Assembly: GCA_947579665.1 (NCBI GenBank)
Contig: OX388347.1
Location: 39,006,943 to 39,070,942, forward strand
Reading direction: 5' to 3'
Length of the DNA stretch: 64,000 nt
Source: Sympetrum striolatum
Taxonomy: Eukaryota; Arthropoda; Insecta; Odonata; Libellulidae
In this document: positions 35,494 to 45,510 of the stretch, in pieces
How the letters are laid out: each line of letters begins with the position of its first letter
Position numbering within the stretch: the stretch's first letter is position 1
Made by a program: the position numbers and the translations under genes
The notes under the pieces: model-generated
What the model saw: only the letters and a program-made list of their open reading frames with translations
The model's database searches: none
What the model was told of the DNA's origin: nothing

Positions 35494-36540
35494 AAGGTCC
35501 TTTTCGCCACTCACCATCCTCTCCTGGAATGCGGGAGGGGCCATCCAGCGGAAAACGGCGGAGCTCTTGAATCTCCTCGTCCACCACTCTGTAGATGTGG
35601 CTCTCATCCAAGAGACCCATCTACAGACGAGGATCCGGTGGTCTGCACTCGGATACACCATCCTCCGCTCTGACAGAGATGCTGCGCCGGAAAACGACGG
35701 GGAACTTGGTGGAGGAACTGCGCTCCTCATCTCGGACCGTCTATCCTTCTGCTCTCCATCTCCGTTACCGCTTCCGATCAATGGGCTGGAATCCACAACG
35801 GCCGCAATCACTACCTCTCTTGGCGAAATCCGCATTTCTTCGGCGTATCTCCCGCCGAAATGCAAGTTTACGGACGACGCCATTAGAGAGATTATTCCTC
35901 CAAGCCTTCCTACCATAGTCGCCGGCGATCTGAACGCAAAGCATCCGTCGTGGGGGTCCTCCTCTTCAAATCTCTCCGGCAAGCGTCTTCGAAAGTGGGC
36001 CGATGACACCAACGTCGCTGTCCATGGACCGAGGGAGCCGACGAGATATTCGCCGAACGGAAGAGGTGATGTCCTAGACATCTTTCTCCTCTCTTCTCTT
36101 TCTGCACATAAGGCGCTCTTCGTCATCCCAGCCCTCGACAGCGACCATCTTCCCGTCATCGCCTTCTTCGGAGCCGCACCTCTCGAGCGCAGCATTCCAT
36201 CTCGCCGGAACATCGCGAAGGCGGACTGGAGGGCCTTCCGGACGCACCTTTGCGACGCTCTTTCTCCGCACCCGGCACCCATGGAAACCCCCGAAGACCT
36301 GGATTCGGCAGTCAACGTACTAGTGTCCTGCATCCAAGGAGCGGCAGACGCCTCCGCACCCAGGAGGAAGAGATATCAGGCGCCGAAGATGACACTTCCA
36401 CCGGAAATCGTCTCCGAAATCCGAGAGAACCGTCTCCGCCGCAGATGGATGCGGACCGGGGACCCTCTATTTCGCCGCACCTTTCGTCGGATGCAGGGGG
36501 AAATCACCGCAGCCGTCCGGGAGTGGAAGAACGCCATGTG
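35474..36540 (+). pseudogene. Jockey-type LINE ORF2, endonuclease only (3' truncated)
   Basis: The frame runs in from the ORF1 end (SPLTILSWNAGGAIQRKTAE) with the endonuclease landmarks: VDVALIQETHL, GGGTALLIS, SSAYLPPKCKF, VAGDLNAKHPSWGS, GDVLDIFLL and DSDHLPVIAF. All key endonuclease residues (Asn, Glu, Asp-Asn, Ser-Asp-His) are present. It reaches the linker (RRRWMRTGDPLFRRTFRRMQ ... EWKNAMWN) and then homology ends at about 36540, before any reverse transcriptase motif. Because LINE copies are normally truncated at the 5' side, this 3' loss points to a later deletion or insertion rather than to aborted reverse transcription. Confidence 0.85.
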
Positions 36541-36625
36541 GAACGTATACCATGTGGTATATATTCTCGTATCTTTATATACAATATTTAGGATCTCCGA
36601 TTAGGATTATAGTATAATACGGACA

Positions 36626-39133
36626 ATGGAGTATTTCGTACTAGTGAAGTTCAGCGAAGAAGAGGTGGATTGTGTCTCTTCGAAATATATTAAGGATTGC
36701 GTCCCAATTGAGGAACTGGCGATTAATTCCGCTGTGAAAATAATAAGTTTTGAGAGCGTCAGTTCGCATACAAATCGAACGAAGAGGGAAGATGAAGAAG
36801 CCTGTTATTTCGGTGAAGTTTTGGCTAAATCTGGTAAGTTTTTATTTGATACAAAACTATTTTGGGCTCAGTTATCACCCCTATCCGTGGTTTGGCTTAC
36901 CGCGATGTATATATTTCAGATTCGCGACCAGTTTTAGTGTCCTTAATGGATACCTACATTAAGACGGGAGTGTTACCGGATGCCGACCCTGGTAAGAGAA
37001 AACGGCCAAGAATTCCAAGGAGTTTGAGCGACGAAGAAAGTGAAACTGTGGAACCAGGCACAAATCGGCACAAGAGGAAAAGCAAGGTACTTTTTACTTT
37101 TAACCAAAATCCACCCATTTCATAATGAAAATCGAATAATATTGGTCCATACTTTCTCTCCAGTGTACTACTGATGATTTCTAATAAATTTACCATTGTT
37201 TATTTACTCCAGAAAAATATTCTGAAACTAGCTAAGAGAACAGCTGCGCAGAGGATCCTTGCTGAAGTCGGTGAATTTGGGTCCACTTCCAGCACTGAGA
37301 CAACAAATAGCGACCAGTGCCGTACGTGCATAATCCTTAAAAATGAAATCGAGGATTTGAAGGGATCGTTGAAGAGGGCTATTAGTGAAAGGGATGATGC
37401 CTATGGTATGTATACACTGTAACGTATACGAATGCGAGAGCCGAAAATAGAACTTGCTCTTTGCGGCTCATCCATTCGTTGATGTATTTGTTGATAGTGA
37501 TAATTTTGTGTAATCAATCCTTGGAGTTAATTCAGAATCTGTGATTGGTCTTTTCACCGACCTAGAGTCATTGAACCTGGTGCAGGAGCTCAGGAAATCA
37601 TTAAAGGCTGTGAGAAAACTCACAACCCAGGGAAGTCACACGAAGCAGCCCAATGAAGATCGTGGAATGAATGTCCTGGTAGAGCATGACGATAAATTGG
37701 AGGAGGACATTGGCGAGGAAAATCCCGAGGCCTATGAAGTTCACCCTCATTTACTCTCCTCCAAGGAAGATCCAGTTGTAAGTATATGCGATGTACTTCC
37801 CTCTTAATATGCTAGCATTTGGTAGGTTGGTGTAGGTTAAGAATTAATGGAGTTCTGGTAATACAATATGACCTACGATTATTCATTCACTGCTGTATGT
37901 ACTTGGACCTTTTTGGAAACTATCACAGTCAGTGAAACTGTGAATTTTTCTGTCTTCATTTCTTTTAATATGATCTCCAATTCTCATTTTGTAGGTTGTG
38001 AACCTTGTCCCCTCCATAGATGTCTATGTGAATAAGGTACTGCTCCAAAATTGCAACCGGACGTGCAGTTCTCCAACCATGTTTGCCAGAAACCTGCTCC
38101 CAATTGTATTCAAGGAGGAGGCCCTGAAAACATGTTCAGCACGAGGGAGAAAGGCTAATGGTCTTGGCCAGGTCAAAGATGGAGCACGAGACTCTTTATA
38201 TGGACCGGCTGTTGATGCAATATGTAGTAAGTACACCAAAGGCATAATTTCTGTGTAGTATAAACATAACATTGTATTGCTCCATCTTCTTCAAATCAAT
38301 CGTCTTATACATATATTGAAAGATATTACTGCGATTTTTTTATGCCAATGTGGATTGGGAAGCCCACAACTCTTTTGGATTTGCTGATTATCAGTTGTAA
38401 GCCACAAGTTTTCTTTAAAATTTGGTAATTTAGCGTAGTGCATGCTGTGGATTCGTGGACTACAGCTGTGTCAATGGTCCAAGATAATGATATATTGGAT
38501 GTTGTTCCTAGTTTATCTTGATGGTAATTTAATTGCATAGTTAAAAGTTATTGGCATGGAGTAAATTTGATTTGTAACTATTTCTCTTGTTTTTTCTTTA
38601 AATGACACTTTGCATGTATGTGTGGCATAACTATCAGTGTAGGTGGAGCATTGAGGAAGTGTTTAACTTTGCTAAATTTCTACCTGTGGTATTTCTGTCT
38701 GTAGTCTATTATATAGAAATTATTTTCGCCAACGTATTCCAAGTGATATCTATAGTGTATGAAAATACTTTTGAATACGAATAACAAGCATTTAAAGTGA
38801 ATCTATTTCAATAGAAGACTGGGAGATTCTTTTTATAAGTAATGTATACTTATCTGAAAGCTTGTAACTTTCAGTAGAAGAAATGCTGTAAATTTCATTT
38901 ATTAACAATGCAACATTTAGTAAATCTTAAAGTATTTGAAGTGTGCATTTACGCCTCATTATTTTGTGTAGAATGATATTTCCTTTGTATTGACGGTCTT
39001 TATTTCTTTTATAGACTATGTTAAGGCTCAGGCTCCAATTAAAGGCTGGACAGTGAAGCAGACTGAGTTGATTGGAGCCATTGGTCGTCGACTAAATGAA
39101 ATACGCCAGCCTGCATTATTAGAGAAAGTTTGA
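36626..39133 (+). CDS. BEN-domain protein gene, six exons
   Basis: Six segments join with consistent phases: 36626-36833, 36920-37086, 37213-37405, 37536-37777, 37995-38226 and 39015-39133. They total 1161 nt (386 aa) with GT-AG borders throughout. The N-terminus begins MEYFVLVKFSEEEVDCVSSK; the middle has a basic stretch (GKRKRPRIPRSL), a possible coiled coil (CIILKNEIEDLKGSLKRAIS) and acidic tracts. The C-terminal part is a BEN domain (VNLVPSIDVYVNKVLLQNCN ... TMFARNLLPIVFKEEALKTC ... TELIGAIGRRLNEIRQPALL). BEN domains bind DNA and act in transcriptional repression and insulator complexes, so a nuclear role is expected. Stop at 39131-39133; AATAAA at 39219-39224 is a good poly(A) signal. 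No frameshift or stop was seen. Whether it is a unique host gene or a multicopy, transposon-carried BEN gene cannot be told here. Confidence 0.8.
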
Positions 39134-39218
39134 CTGTAATGTATTATGAAATTATTATGATATATAATTTTGATTTTAATGTTTGAATGTTTTTTTTTAA
39201 TGTACATACCATCTGCAC

Positions 39219-39224
39219 AATAAA
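39219..39224 (+). promoter_or_regulatory. Poly(A) signal of the BEN gene
   Basis: AATAAA 86 bases after the stop codon of the BEN-domain gene. Confidence 0.6.
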
Positions 39225-39476
39225 TTACATGTTTGCAACAAGTAAATTAGCGCATATTACTCATATCTTTACTTTTGTAATGCCATCACCTATTCGGCAG
39301 TTTGCTATAGCAAAAATTACTTCTGGGTTTCTCCTGGGCAAAGACTAATACATGAACTTTAAGGATTGTATAAACTGTGGGAATATGTACGATTGTATAA
39401 AATGAACTAATGATGTATAAAAGGTATACATCTGTATACATTTTATAAAACTGTATACATTTTATACGTTTCAATT

Positions 39477-39542
39477 TTGTATAAAACCCTGTATAAATTT
39501 TATACAAAATTTTGTATACATTTTATACGGGGTTTTATACAA
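39477..39542. repeat. 66-nt imperfect palindrome rich in GTATAAAA/TTTTATAC
   Basis: Two 33-nt arms (TTGTATAAAACCCTGTATAA ... and its reverse complement) face each other with about four mismatches. More GTATAC/TTTTATA motifs extend left to about 39370. It ends ten bases before the putative acceptor of the pogo transposase exon. Confidence 0.8.
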
Positions 39543-39553
39543 TTTTTTCATAG

Positions 39554-41209
39554 GGGAAGTCTTACAGTAAGGGTCGATTGGGTCCCAATTCTCTGCTTGG
39601 GGAGGCCAATGAAACTAAACTATGCAACCACATTTTGGATCTTCAAAAAGCAGGATTTCCAATTAATCGTAATGATCTGAGGTCATTGGCTTTTGAGTTT
39701 GCTGAAGATTTAAAGATTCCTCATAACTTTGACACAGAAGAGAGAAAAGCGGGCTATGTTTGGCTCAACTCCTTTTTACGGCGACATCCAAATCTTTCAG
39801 TTAGACAATCTGAAAATGTGTCACTAGCTAGAGTTAAAGCTTTAAGTCGAGAAGAGGTAGGTAATTATTTTGATCTTTTAGACTCTGTCTTGACTCAGAA
39901 TAACCTTGTAAATAAACCTTCATGTATTTTCAACGTCGATGAGTCAGGACTTCAGCTTAACTGTAGAGCAGAGCAAGTTATTGCTGAAAAGGGATCAAAG
40001 GTAGTTGCTTCCGTATCTTCTCGGGAGCGTGGAGAAACGGTAACTGTCATTGCATGCTGCAATGCCGAGGGAAATGTTATCCCTCCAGTAGCAATAATGA
40101 AGGGCGTGAACAAGAAGCAGGAGTGGGAGGATGGTATGCCACCAGGAGCAAAAATTTTTATGTCACAGAAATCAGCTTACGTCAATGCAGAACTATTTTA
40201 CTTGTGGTTGCGAGACTGTTTTGCACCGAGAAAACCAGAGGGTATAGTTCTCTTGATTCTTGACGGGCATGTGTCTCACTGCAACTCTGTTAGAATGTTA
40301 GAATTTGCCGCAGAAAACGGCATAATTCTTCTTTGCTTACCAAGTCACACCACACACTTCTTACAACCCCTTGATAGAGCTTTTTTTAAAGCACTGAAGA
40401 GTTATTTCTACAAAGCTATAAATACGTGGCAAAAACAAAATGTGAATAGGAAAGTATCTAGATTGCAGTTTGGACAGCTGCTCAGTGATGCGTGGGGAAA
40501 ATCTGCTACTCCTGAAAATGCAATATCAGGATTTTGCGGAACTGGAATATTCCCAATGAACCCGAATGCGGTGCCAGAATATGCATTTGTTGAAGTTGAA
40601 CAAACCACGCAGGAATCACAGAATATTGGTGAGGTTCCTGAATGCAGCAGGTTGGACTCGTCAGTTGAAAACATTGGTCAATCAACTGGAAAACAGGCAG
40701 TGCAACGGGCAACGACTCCTCAACCAAGATGTTCTTGGCAAAATGTTTCAGAATTAACTCCTTCTAAAATATTGAAAAAAATTTCACCAGTTCCCAAAAT
40801 ATATAAGACTTCTGCTACTTCTTCAAGACGTAAAATTGGTGCTTTGGAACTAACATCAGCTGAAAATATTGATAAAAATAAAGTGAAGGAGGAAAAGAAG
40901 AGTAAGCCATCGAAAGCTAAGAAAACTGCCCTTCAACCAGCTGGAAAAACCAAGTCAAAGCGTAAACGCAAAGACAGGAGCAGTGACGAATCAATCGATG
41001 CAATGGAGTTGGACGACGGCTCAAGATCTCCACAAGACTGTTCAGACCTTGAATATTTCTGCGTAGGATGTGGGGAAAATTATAAAGAAACCAAGTCTGC
41101 TGATGATTGGTTCGAGTGTGTGAGGTGCAAGAAGTGGCTCCATGTCAGTTGCTCCTCATTCAATGACATTTGCAACCCATGTGGCAAGGCCATAATAAAA
41201 AATGTTTAA
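39554..41209 (+). CDS. pogo-type DDE transposase with C-terminal PHD finger
   Basis: The frame is open from 39554, just after TTTTTTCATAG, which could be a splice acceptor. No ATG is needed there if an upstream exon carries the N-terminal psq helix-turn-helix, which was not found. Counting from codon 39578 as residue 1: CENP-B-type HTH (about 10-100: HILDLQKAGFPINRNDLRSL ... VWLNSFLRRHPNLSVRQ), then the DDE_1 catalytic core with FNVDESG (D121), LILDGHVSH (D229) and LQPLDRAFF (D266). A Lys/Ser-rich linker with NLS-like runs (KSKRKRKDRSSD) leads to a PHD-like finger (FCVGCGENY ... WFECVRCKKWLHVSCSS ... CNPCGK). 543 residues without a stop or frameshift: the best-preserved transposase in the window. 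It could be an active element lacking its first exon here, or a domesticated gene. Confidence 0.8.
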   Translation, partial: GKSYSKGRLGPNSLLGEANETKLCNHILDLQKAGFPINRNDLRSLAFEFAEDLKIPHNFDTEERKAGYVWLNSFLRRHPNLSVRQSENVSLARVKALSREEVGNYFDLLDSVLTQNNLVNKPSCIFNVDESGLQLNCRAEQVIAEKGSKVVASVSSRERGETVTVIACCNAEGNVIPPVAIMKGVNKKQEWEDGMPPGAKIFMSQKSAYVNAELFYLWLRDCFAPRKPEGIVLLILDGHVSHCNSVRMLEFAAENGIILLCLPSHTTHFLQPLDRAFFKALKSYFYKAINTWQKQNVNRKVSRLQFGQLLSDAWGKSATPENAISGFCGTGIFPMNPNAVPEYAFVEVEQTTQESQNIGEVPECSRLDSSVENIGQSTGKQAVQRATTPQPRCSWQNVSELTPSKILKKISPVPKIYKTSATSSRRKIGALELTSAENIDKNKVKEEKKSKPSKAKKTALQPAGKTKSKRKRKDRSSDESIDAMELDDGSRSPQDCSDLEYFCVGCGENYKETKSADDWFECVRCKKWLHVSCSSFNDICNPCGKAIIKNV

Positions 41210-41746
41210 ACCACATAGAAAACATCCAAATTAGCCAACTTTGTATCAGTTTCACTTTTTATTTTGTAATAATGTAATGTAATACTACTTTATTGATACC
41301 ATTAAAGCTAATTGTAGTTAACACCACGTATGTAACTTTATTTTCATACCTATGGATGGGATATCTATGATAGAGATGGCCACTTTACACAATTTTACTT
41401 AATAATTATTTACATTTTTTGTGAGAATAATTTTATAAATTTATTCAAGAAACCGTAAACTAAAATAACTAATAAACTAGGTTCACATGCAATTAACAAT
41501 TTTTAGGTAAAACCTTTCGATTCCGAGTAATTGTTAAAAAGCGTGGCTATCTCTCCTCGACTTACCCTAATCTAAATGATGGATCTTTTTCACCTACAGA
41601 ACTCCTAAAGAGTCATCACGTTTGATCTTTTAGAACGACTTCGGATGGTTATCATTGCTAACTATTTCCTAATCCTCTGATCGTCTCCATAAATTGAGAA
41701 TTTCTAGACTTTAGCTGCTCAAAGTGGTGGTGAAGGTTACCGACCA
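41210..41746. other. pogo 3' flank, non-coding
   Basis: Contains GATGGCCACTTTACAC at about 41379-41394, which resembles the GGCCACTTTGCCC ends of the pogo-like element at 56.9 kb and may be the right terminus of the 39.5-kb element. No gene. Confidence 0.35.
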
Positions 41747-41935
41747 TGTTGGCCGAGTGGTTAGCGTGCTCGCTATCGCTCCAACTCCACGGTTCCGGGT
41801 TTGAATCCCGGCTAGTCGGATTTTTCTGGCTAAGGAATGGTTGTGTGTCTTTGTAAATAGTAATAATTATTAAAATGGATGTAATTGGGATATTCCTGTT
41901 TCCATTAGAGAAGTTATTATTATTATTATTAATAG
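41747..41935 (+). mobile_element. tRNA-derived SINE, copy 2
   Basis: The head TTGGCCGAGTGGTTAGCGTG ... GGTTCCGGGTTTGAATCCCG has A-box and B-box promoter motifs. The body (TTTTTCTGGCTAAGGAATGG ... TGTCTTTGTAAATAGTAATA ... ATGGATGTAATTGGGATATT) is shared with 30195-30371 on the other strand. The tail is (TTA)n. It ends a few bases before the start codon of the RAG1/Transib-like gene, so it inserted in or just before that gene's 5' leader. No target duplication was identified. Confidence 0.85.
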
Positions 41936-41943
41936 AATACAGA

Positions 41944-44900
41944 ATGGAGAGTAGAAGAGTAACTCGACTTGAATTGCATGATAAAATCATGGGAAAGAAA
42001 GATGAGTCGGTGGAATTTAGGAAACAAAATATTCTGGAATATCTGATAGCTAAATTCAATTTGAATGGAGACGAATCTGCCAAAGATAATTTAAAAGTAT
42101 TTATTCAGAAAAATTTCTTCCATCACTATCTGTTAAGATGGAATCAATGCAATCAGCATGAGAAACATTTTCGGAAAAAAATGCGAAAAGTGGCTTAAGT
42201 CAGACATTCTGTTTCCATCAACCATATATAAATACCTGCCGTCTACTTCCAATATTGGTGAGTAGTAATGGAAAATTACGTACGCATAGCTCAAAATTTC
42301 AATAACTACAAGCGACATGAATGTTTATAACAGGCTCACCTGGCGAACTCTCCCTTGGCCAACCAACAAAACATTTTGAAGGTTCAAGTCAGCGATTGAA
42401 GCGGTGAATAGCAGGAGGACTAAGGGCGTCAGCCTCCGCTTCTGAGCTATCTTTCGCTGCATCGATGAAACATCGAGATACAGGTAATGAAGATGAGGCA
42501 AAATTGATTAAGGAGGTCACTACAACTACCCCAAAAAGAGCATAATGGGTCTTAAGTAGATGGCGGAAACGGGATACAGAGCAAAGTGAAATATCTCCTG
42601 ATGAGGCCCTTTCCTTGATTATTTCAGGCAACATTAGTAAAAACCAGTATTTGCTTTTACGAAAAACATCCAAAAAACAAGACGTATTATTTCTTTCTTA
42701 ATCGCCCTGATGCCAAGTATTGTTCATTTGAAAGATAAACAGCGTGTTGCTGGTTTCTTTAGTTGGGTTTGTTGGGTTATGAATTTTCCTTTGTTTTTGG
42801 TTAGGGATATATTTAATCGAGATGTAGCTTGGTTGAAGTTCTTATTTCAGGACCCAAATATCGGTGAAAGACAAGTGAGAATGGGATTTCCCACGGTCAA
42901 CTTAAAAGTGTATACGGGCGCAACCCTGATAACAACTGCAGTGGTGATTCCAGAACTTAGTTTACGAAAGGCATGGAAATTCAACGCACCACGCTCCATA
43001 CATGTCATGGAGGCCGTGGCGGCGTTGCAAGGTCTCGCTCTCGCTTTAGAAACAGCAAATGAGTTTCAGTTAGATTGTAACATTCAAATGTATGTTGATA
43101 ACCAAATTGTAATGTATTCTTTTCGAAAGGGTAAGGGTGTATTGTTCGAAAATGCTCTTATACGCAAACTGTATGTATCCCTTTTATTATTAAATAATCG
43201 GCATGTAGTGTCGTGGAGCTACGTGCCTTCGGACGCCAATCCGGCTGACGGCCCCTCTCGCGAGGCGCTACTCTGGCTATAACCCCGGGCAGCCATATTG
43301 GCTGGATTCCCCATATATAGCCGGGTGGTGCCTCCGGGAGGTGGCTGTTCAGTTTGGAGAGGTGATCGGAGGGCACGTAGCTCCATAATAATACGTGCGG
43401 ATAAGAGTGCAGATTGCAAAAACTGCTGCATATCCTGAGGAAATGCCTGTGAGTGAAGAAAAGTGTGAAGTGCAATTATCAGCACTACTGACGCATACTG
43501 CTTCCAGGATCATTACTACTGTATCGCCCAGCATATCAAAAAAGTCAGTGTCAAGTTGTACTTTGATATGTAAGTATGGTTTTGATTGAAGTTCTGGACA
43601 CTCACTGTACAAGCAGAAGTGGCATCAAGACGGAATGACAGATGATAGTGTATTCATGAGTTCTTTAGTTCCCCTACGCCTCATAGAATATATTTCTAGT
43701 AAGTAGCAAAATATTTACAGATGTTTTCATTTATTATATTCATCTTTACCTAGTAAAAGGGAAGAAATTATTAATGTATTACATTCACAAGCAAAATTTT
43801 GTGGTCTAATCCTCGACCATCATAACCTCGATTTTGTCGGCCATTACGTCTACAATGGATCCAAGAAACAAAGGAGATCATAAAAGAGGAGGAACGATAC
43901 TTGAAAAGACAAATAGATTCTCTGAAACCGGTTGAAGTTAATGGGCTATTTGTTAAATTCGAGCTTCTTCTCACTATGATTGATGGAAAGGTAATTGTCT
44001 GCGACCATGGATTTGTTCATTATACTTTCAAAATTTACACTGAAACAGTTTCCTTCAGGTATGCAGTGCCCTAACAGAAACAAGCGCTATGAAGTGCTAC
44101 ATTTGTGGAGCATAGATATCACAAATGAATAATTTAAAGCTAATGGCAGAAATGCCATTAGACAGGGAAAAATATTCATCTGGAGTGTCTACACTGCATT
44201 GTTATATTCGCTGCATTGAATGCCTCGTTCACATTTCCTATTGCTTGGACATGAAGCAATGGAAGGTAAATATATTCCCAAATGGAAATGGCCTAAGTAA
44301 CTTAGCCATTTATTCTTCCTTCATTTTCTTAATCATGCTTTAACTTTTCTTTTAAGGCGAAATTAAGCAATGGAAGCAAAAATGTTAATGCTGAAAAGGA
44401 AGAAAATGATTCAGGAATCATTCCGAAGTAAAATGGGACTTATTGTTGACGTTCCGAAACTGGGTTATGGGACTTCAAATGACGGAAATACCGCTAGGTG
44501 CTTTTTTGCAGATCTCAAATTGTCTTCCGTAGTTACAGGTTAGCATTTAAGTATATGTGATCAATTTATTGAGTCAGCTTAATGCACTTTGTAACACGGC
44601 AATATTTTGAAATGCTACGTAAATATTTTATACGAGTATGATATAATTGTGATATAATTATCGCACCAGGCAATGTAAAGACAGAAAATTTTTTTTACCC
44701 GGTATTGATGAAGAACTTATTGCCCGGTTTTCTGTGATTCTGAAAGTTTTATCTAGTAGTCATTCTATCAATTATCCTGTTTTTACAAAGTTCTGCAATA
44801 GCACCGTGAAACTGTACCATTGGTACTACATGCCACCCACCGTGCATAAAATTTTGATGCATAGTGCTGCTATTGCAGAGGAAGCCATTCTTCCGATTGG

Positions 44901-45207
44901 CCAACTTTCGGAAGAGGCAATGGAGGCGAGGAATTAGGATATTCGTCGATTCAGGGAACACCACTCAAGAAAATATTCTAGGTTGACTGTCAATGACGAC
45001 CTTTTCCAGAGATTATTATTGACTTCTGATCCCGTGATATCAATTTCGCATGAGCTAAAAACAAAGAGGGTGAAGGATTTGCCAATGGATGTATAGAAAC
45101 TTTTGCTTCTTGAAGAAGAGGAAATTGATAAGTTCCAGACTGAGGAAAGTAACAAGTTGGAGGATGAGGACACTCCATTTTCTACTGCTACTGAAGTCAA
45201 AATATAG
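41944..45207 (+). pseudogene. RAG1/Transib-like recombinase gene, multi-exon and broken
   Basis: Coding blocks with plausible splice sites: 41944-42257, 42334 to about 42690, about 43395-43699, about 43790-43990, 44059-44265, 44357-44538 and 44702-45207. Order of motifs: FFHHYLLRWNQCNQHEKHF; LSLIISGNISKNQYLLLRKT; VQLSALLTHTASRI; KYGFDSSGHSLYKQKW; ILWSNPRPS then RFCRPLRLQW; LLTMIDGKVCSALTETSAMK with CYICGA; GVSTLHCYIRCIECL; SKMGLIVDVPKLGYGTSNDG with NTARCFF; PTVHKILMHSAAIAEEAILP with IGQLSEEA; and RRFREHHSRKYSRL. By eye these align in order with the RAG1 catalytic core: first Asp in GFDSSG, zinc pair CYIC, NGN-AR block, HK-L-H helix, and final Glu in QLSEEA. The position aligned to the second RAG1 Asp is Tyr here (LHCYIR). 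Stops (for example 44113, 44936), frameshifts, one lost acceptor (CG before 44702) and a nested element show decay. A Transib-class DNA transposon is the best reading. Confidence 0.7.
42700..43390 (+). mobile_element. RNase H fragment of a reverse-transcribing element, nested
   Basis: The frame 42710-43282 shows a retroelement RNase H: a connection segment (LKDKQRVAGFFSWVCWVMNF), then VYTGATLITTAVVIPE, where the usual first Asp appears replaced by Gly, HVMEAVAALQGLALALE with the Glu, MYVDNQIVMYSF with the second Asp, and WSYVPSDANPADGPSR with the last Asp. The C-terminal wording is of the type found in DIRS-like and pararetroviral/hepadnaviral RNases H rather than in Gypsy or Copia. A 14-bp inverted repeat (TGGAGCTACGTGCC at 43214-43227 against 43372-43385) lies at its 3' side. 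The fragment interrupts the RAG1/Transib-like gene between two of its conserved blocks. No RT motifs are present here. Confidence 0.55.
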
Positions 45208-45498
45208 ACATGGGTCTATTATTTTCAATTATTTTATAGACTTTCGATTGATAATTGAATTTAGTTAAGTTTTAATCTCTCTATTTAGATTTAGAAAAAA
45301 TGGCATTAATTATTACTGCAGATTTTCACGTTATTTCAGTGTTTTTACTATTTTTGTAGAGATTTTTCCATATCTATTATACCTATAGTAAATTTCATAC
45401 CAAAATTGACTTTAGGAGGTCAAAATTACTCTTAGATGAAATTTCAGCAAATTCGAATCACATTTACTATTTTTGGCCAGCTTTTTCGGATTTTGTCT

Positions 45499-45505
45499 CA
45501 CTGTG
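45499..45505 (+). mobile_element. Putative right terminus of the RAG1/Transib-like element
   Basis: CACTGTG (read inward, CACAGTG, then AGACAAAATCCG) lies 292 bp after the last coding block and is followed by CGTCG (45506-45510). Transib elements end in CAC-type heptamers like the V(D)J signal heptamer and make 5-bp GC-rich target duplications. The matching left end was not found; the SINE and neighbouring DNA occupy the 5' side, so the left terminus may be lost. Confidence 0.45.
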
Positions 45506-45510
45506 CGTCG

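Noticed and set aside
33735..36333. Several long minus-strand frames opposite the GC-rich LINE
   Set aside because: High GC lowers stop frequency; the plus-strand frames carry recognisable gag and endonuclease motifs and the minus ones carry none.
41750..41820. A tRNA gene on the plus strand
   Set aside because: Same reasoning: a SINE head followed by the same body and a (TTA)n tail.
42700..43390. A true endogenous hepadnavirus
   Set aside because: Only an RNase H-type fragment is visible and the same C-terminal motif type occurs in DIRS-like retrotransposons; no viral gene order or capsid was seen.
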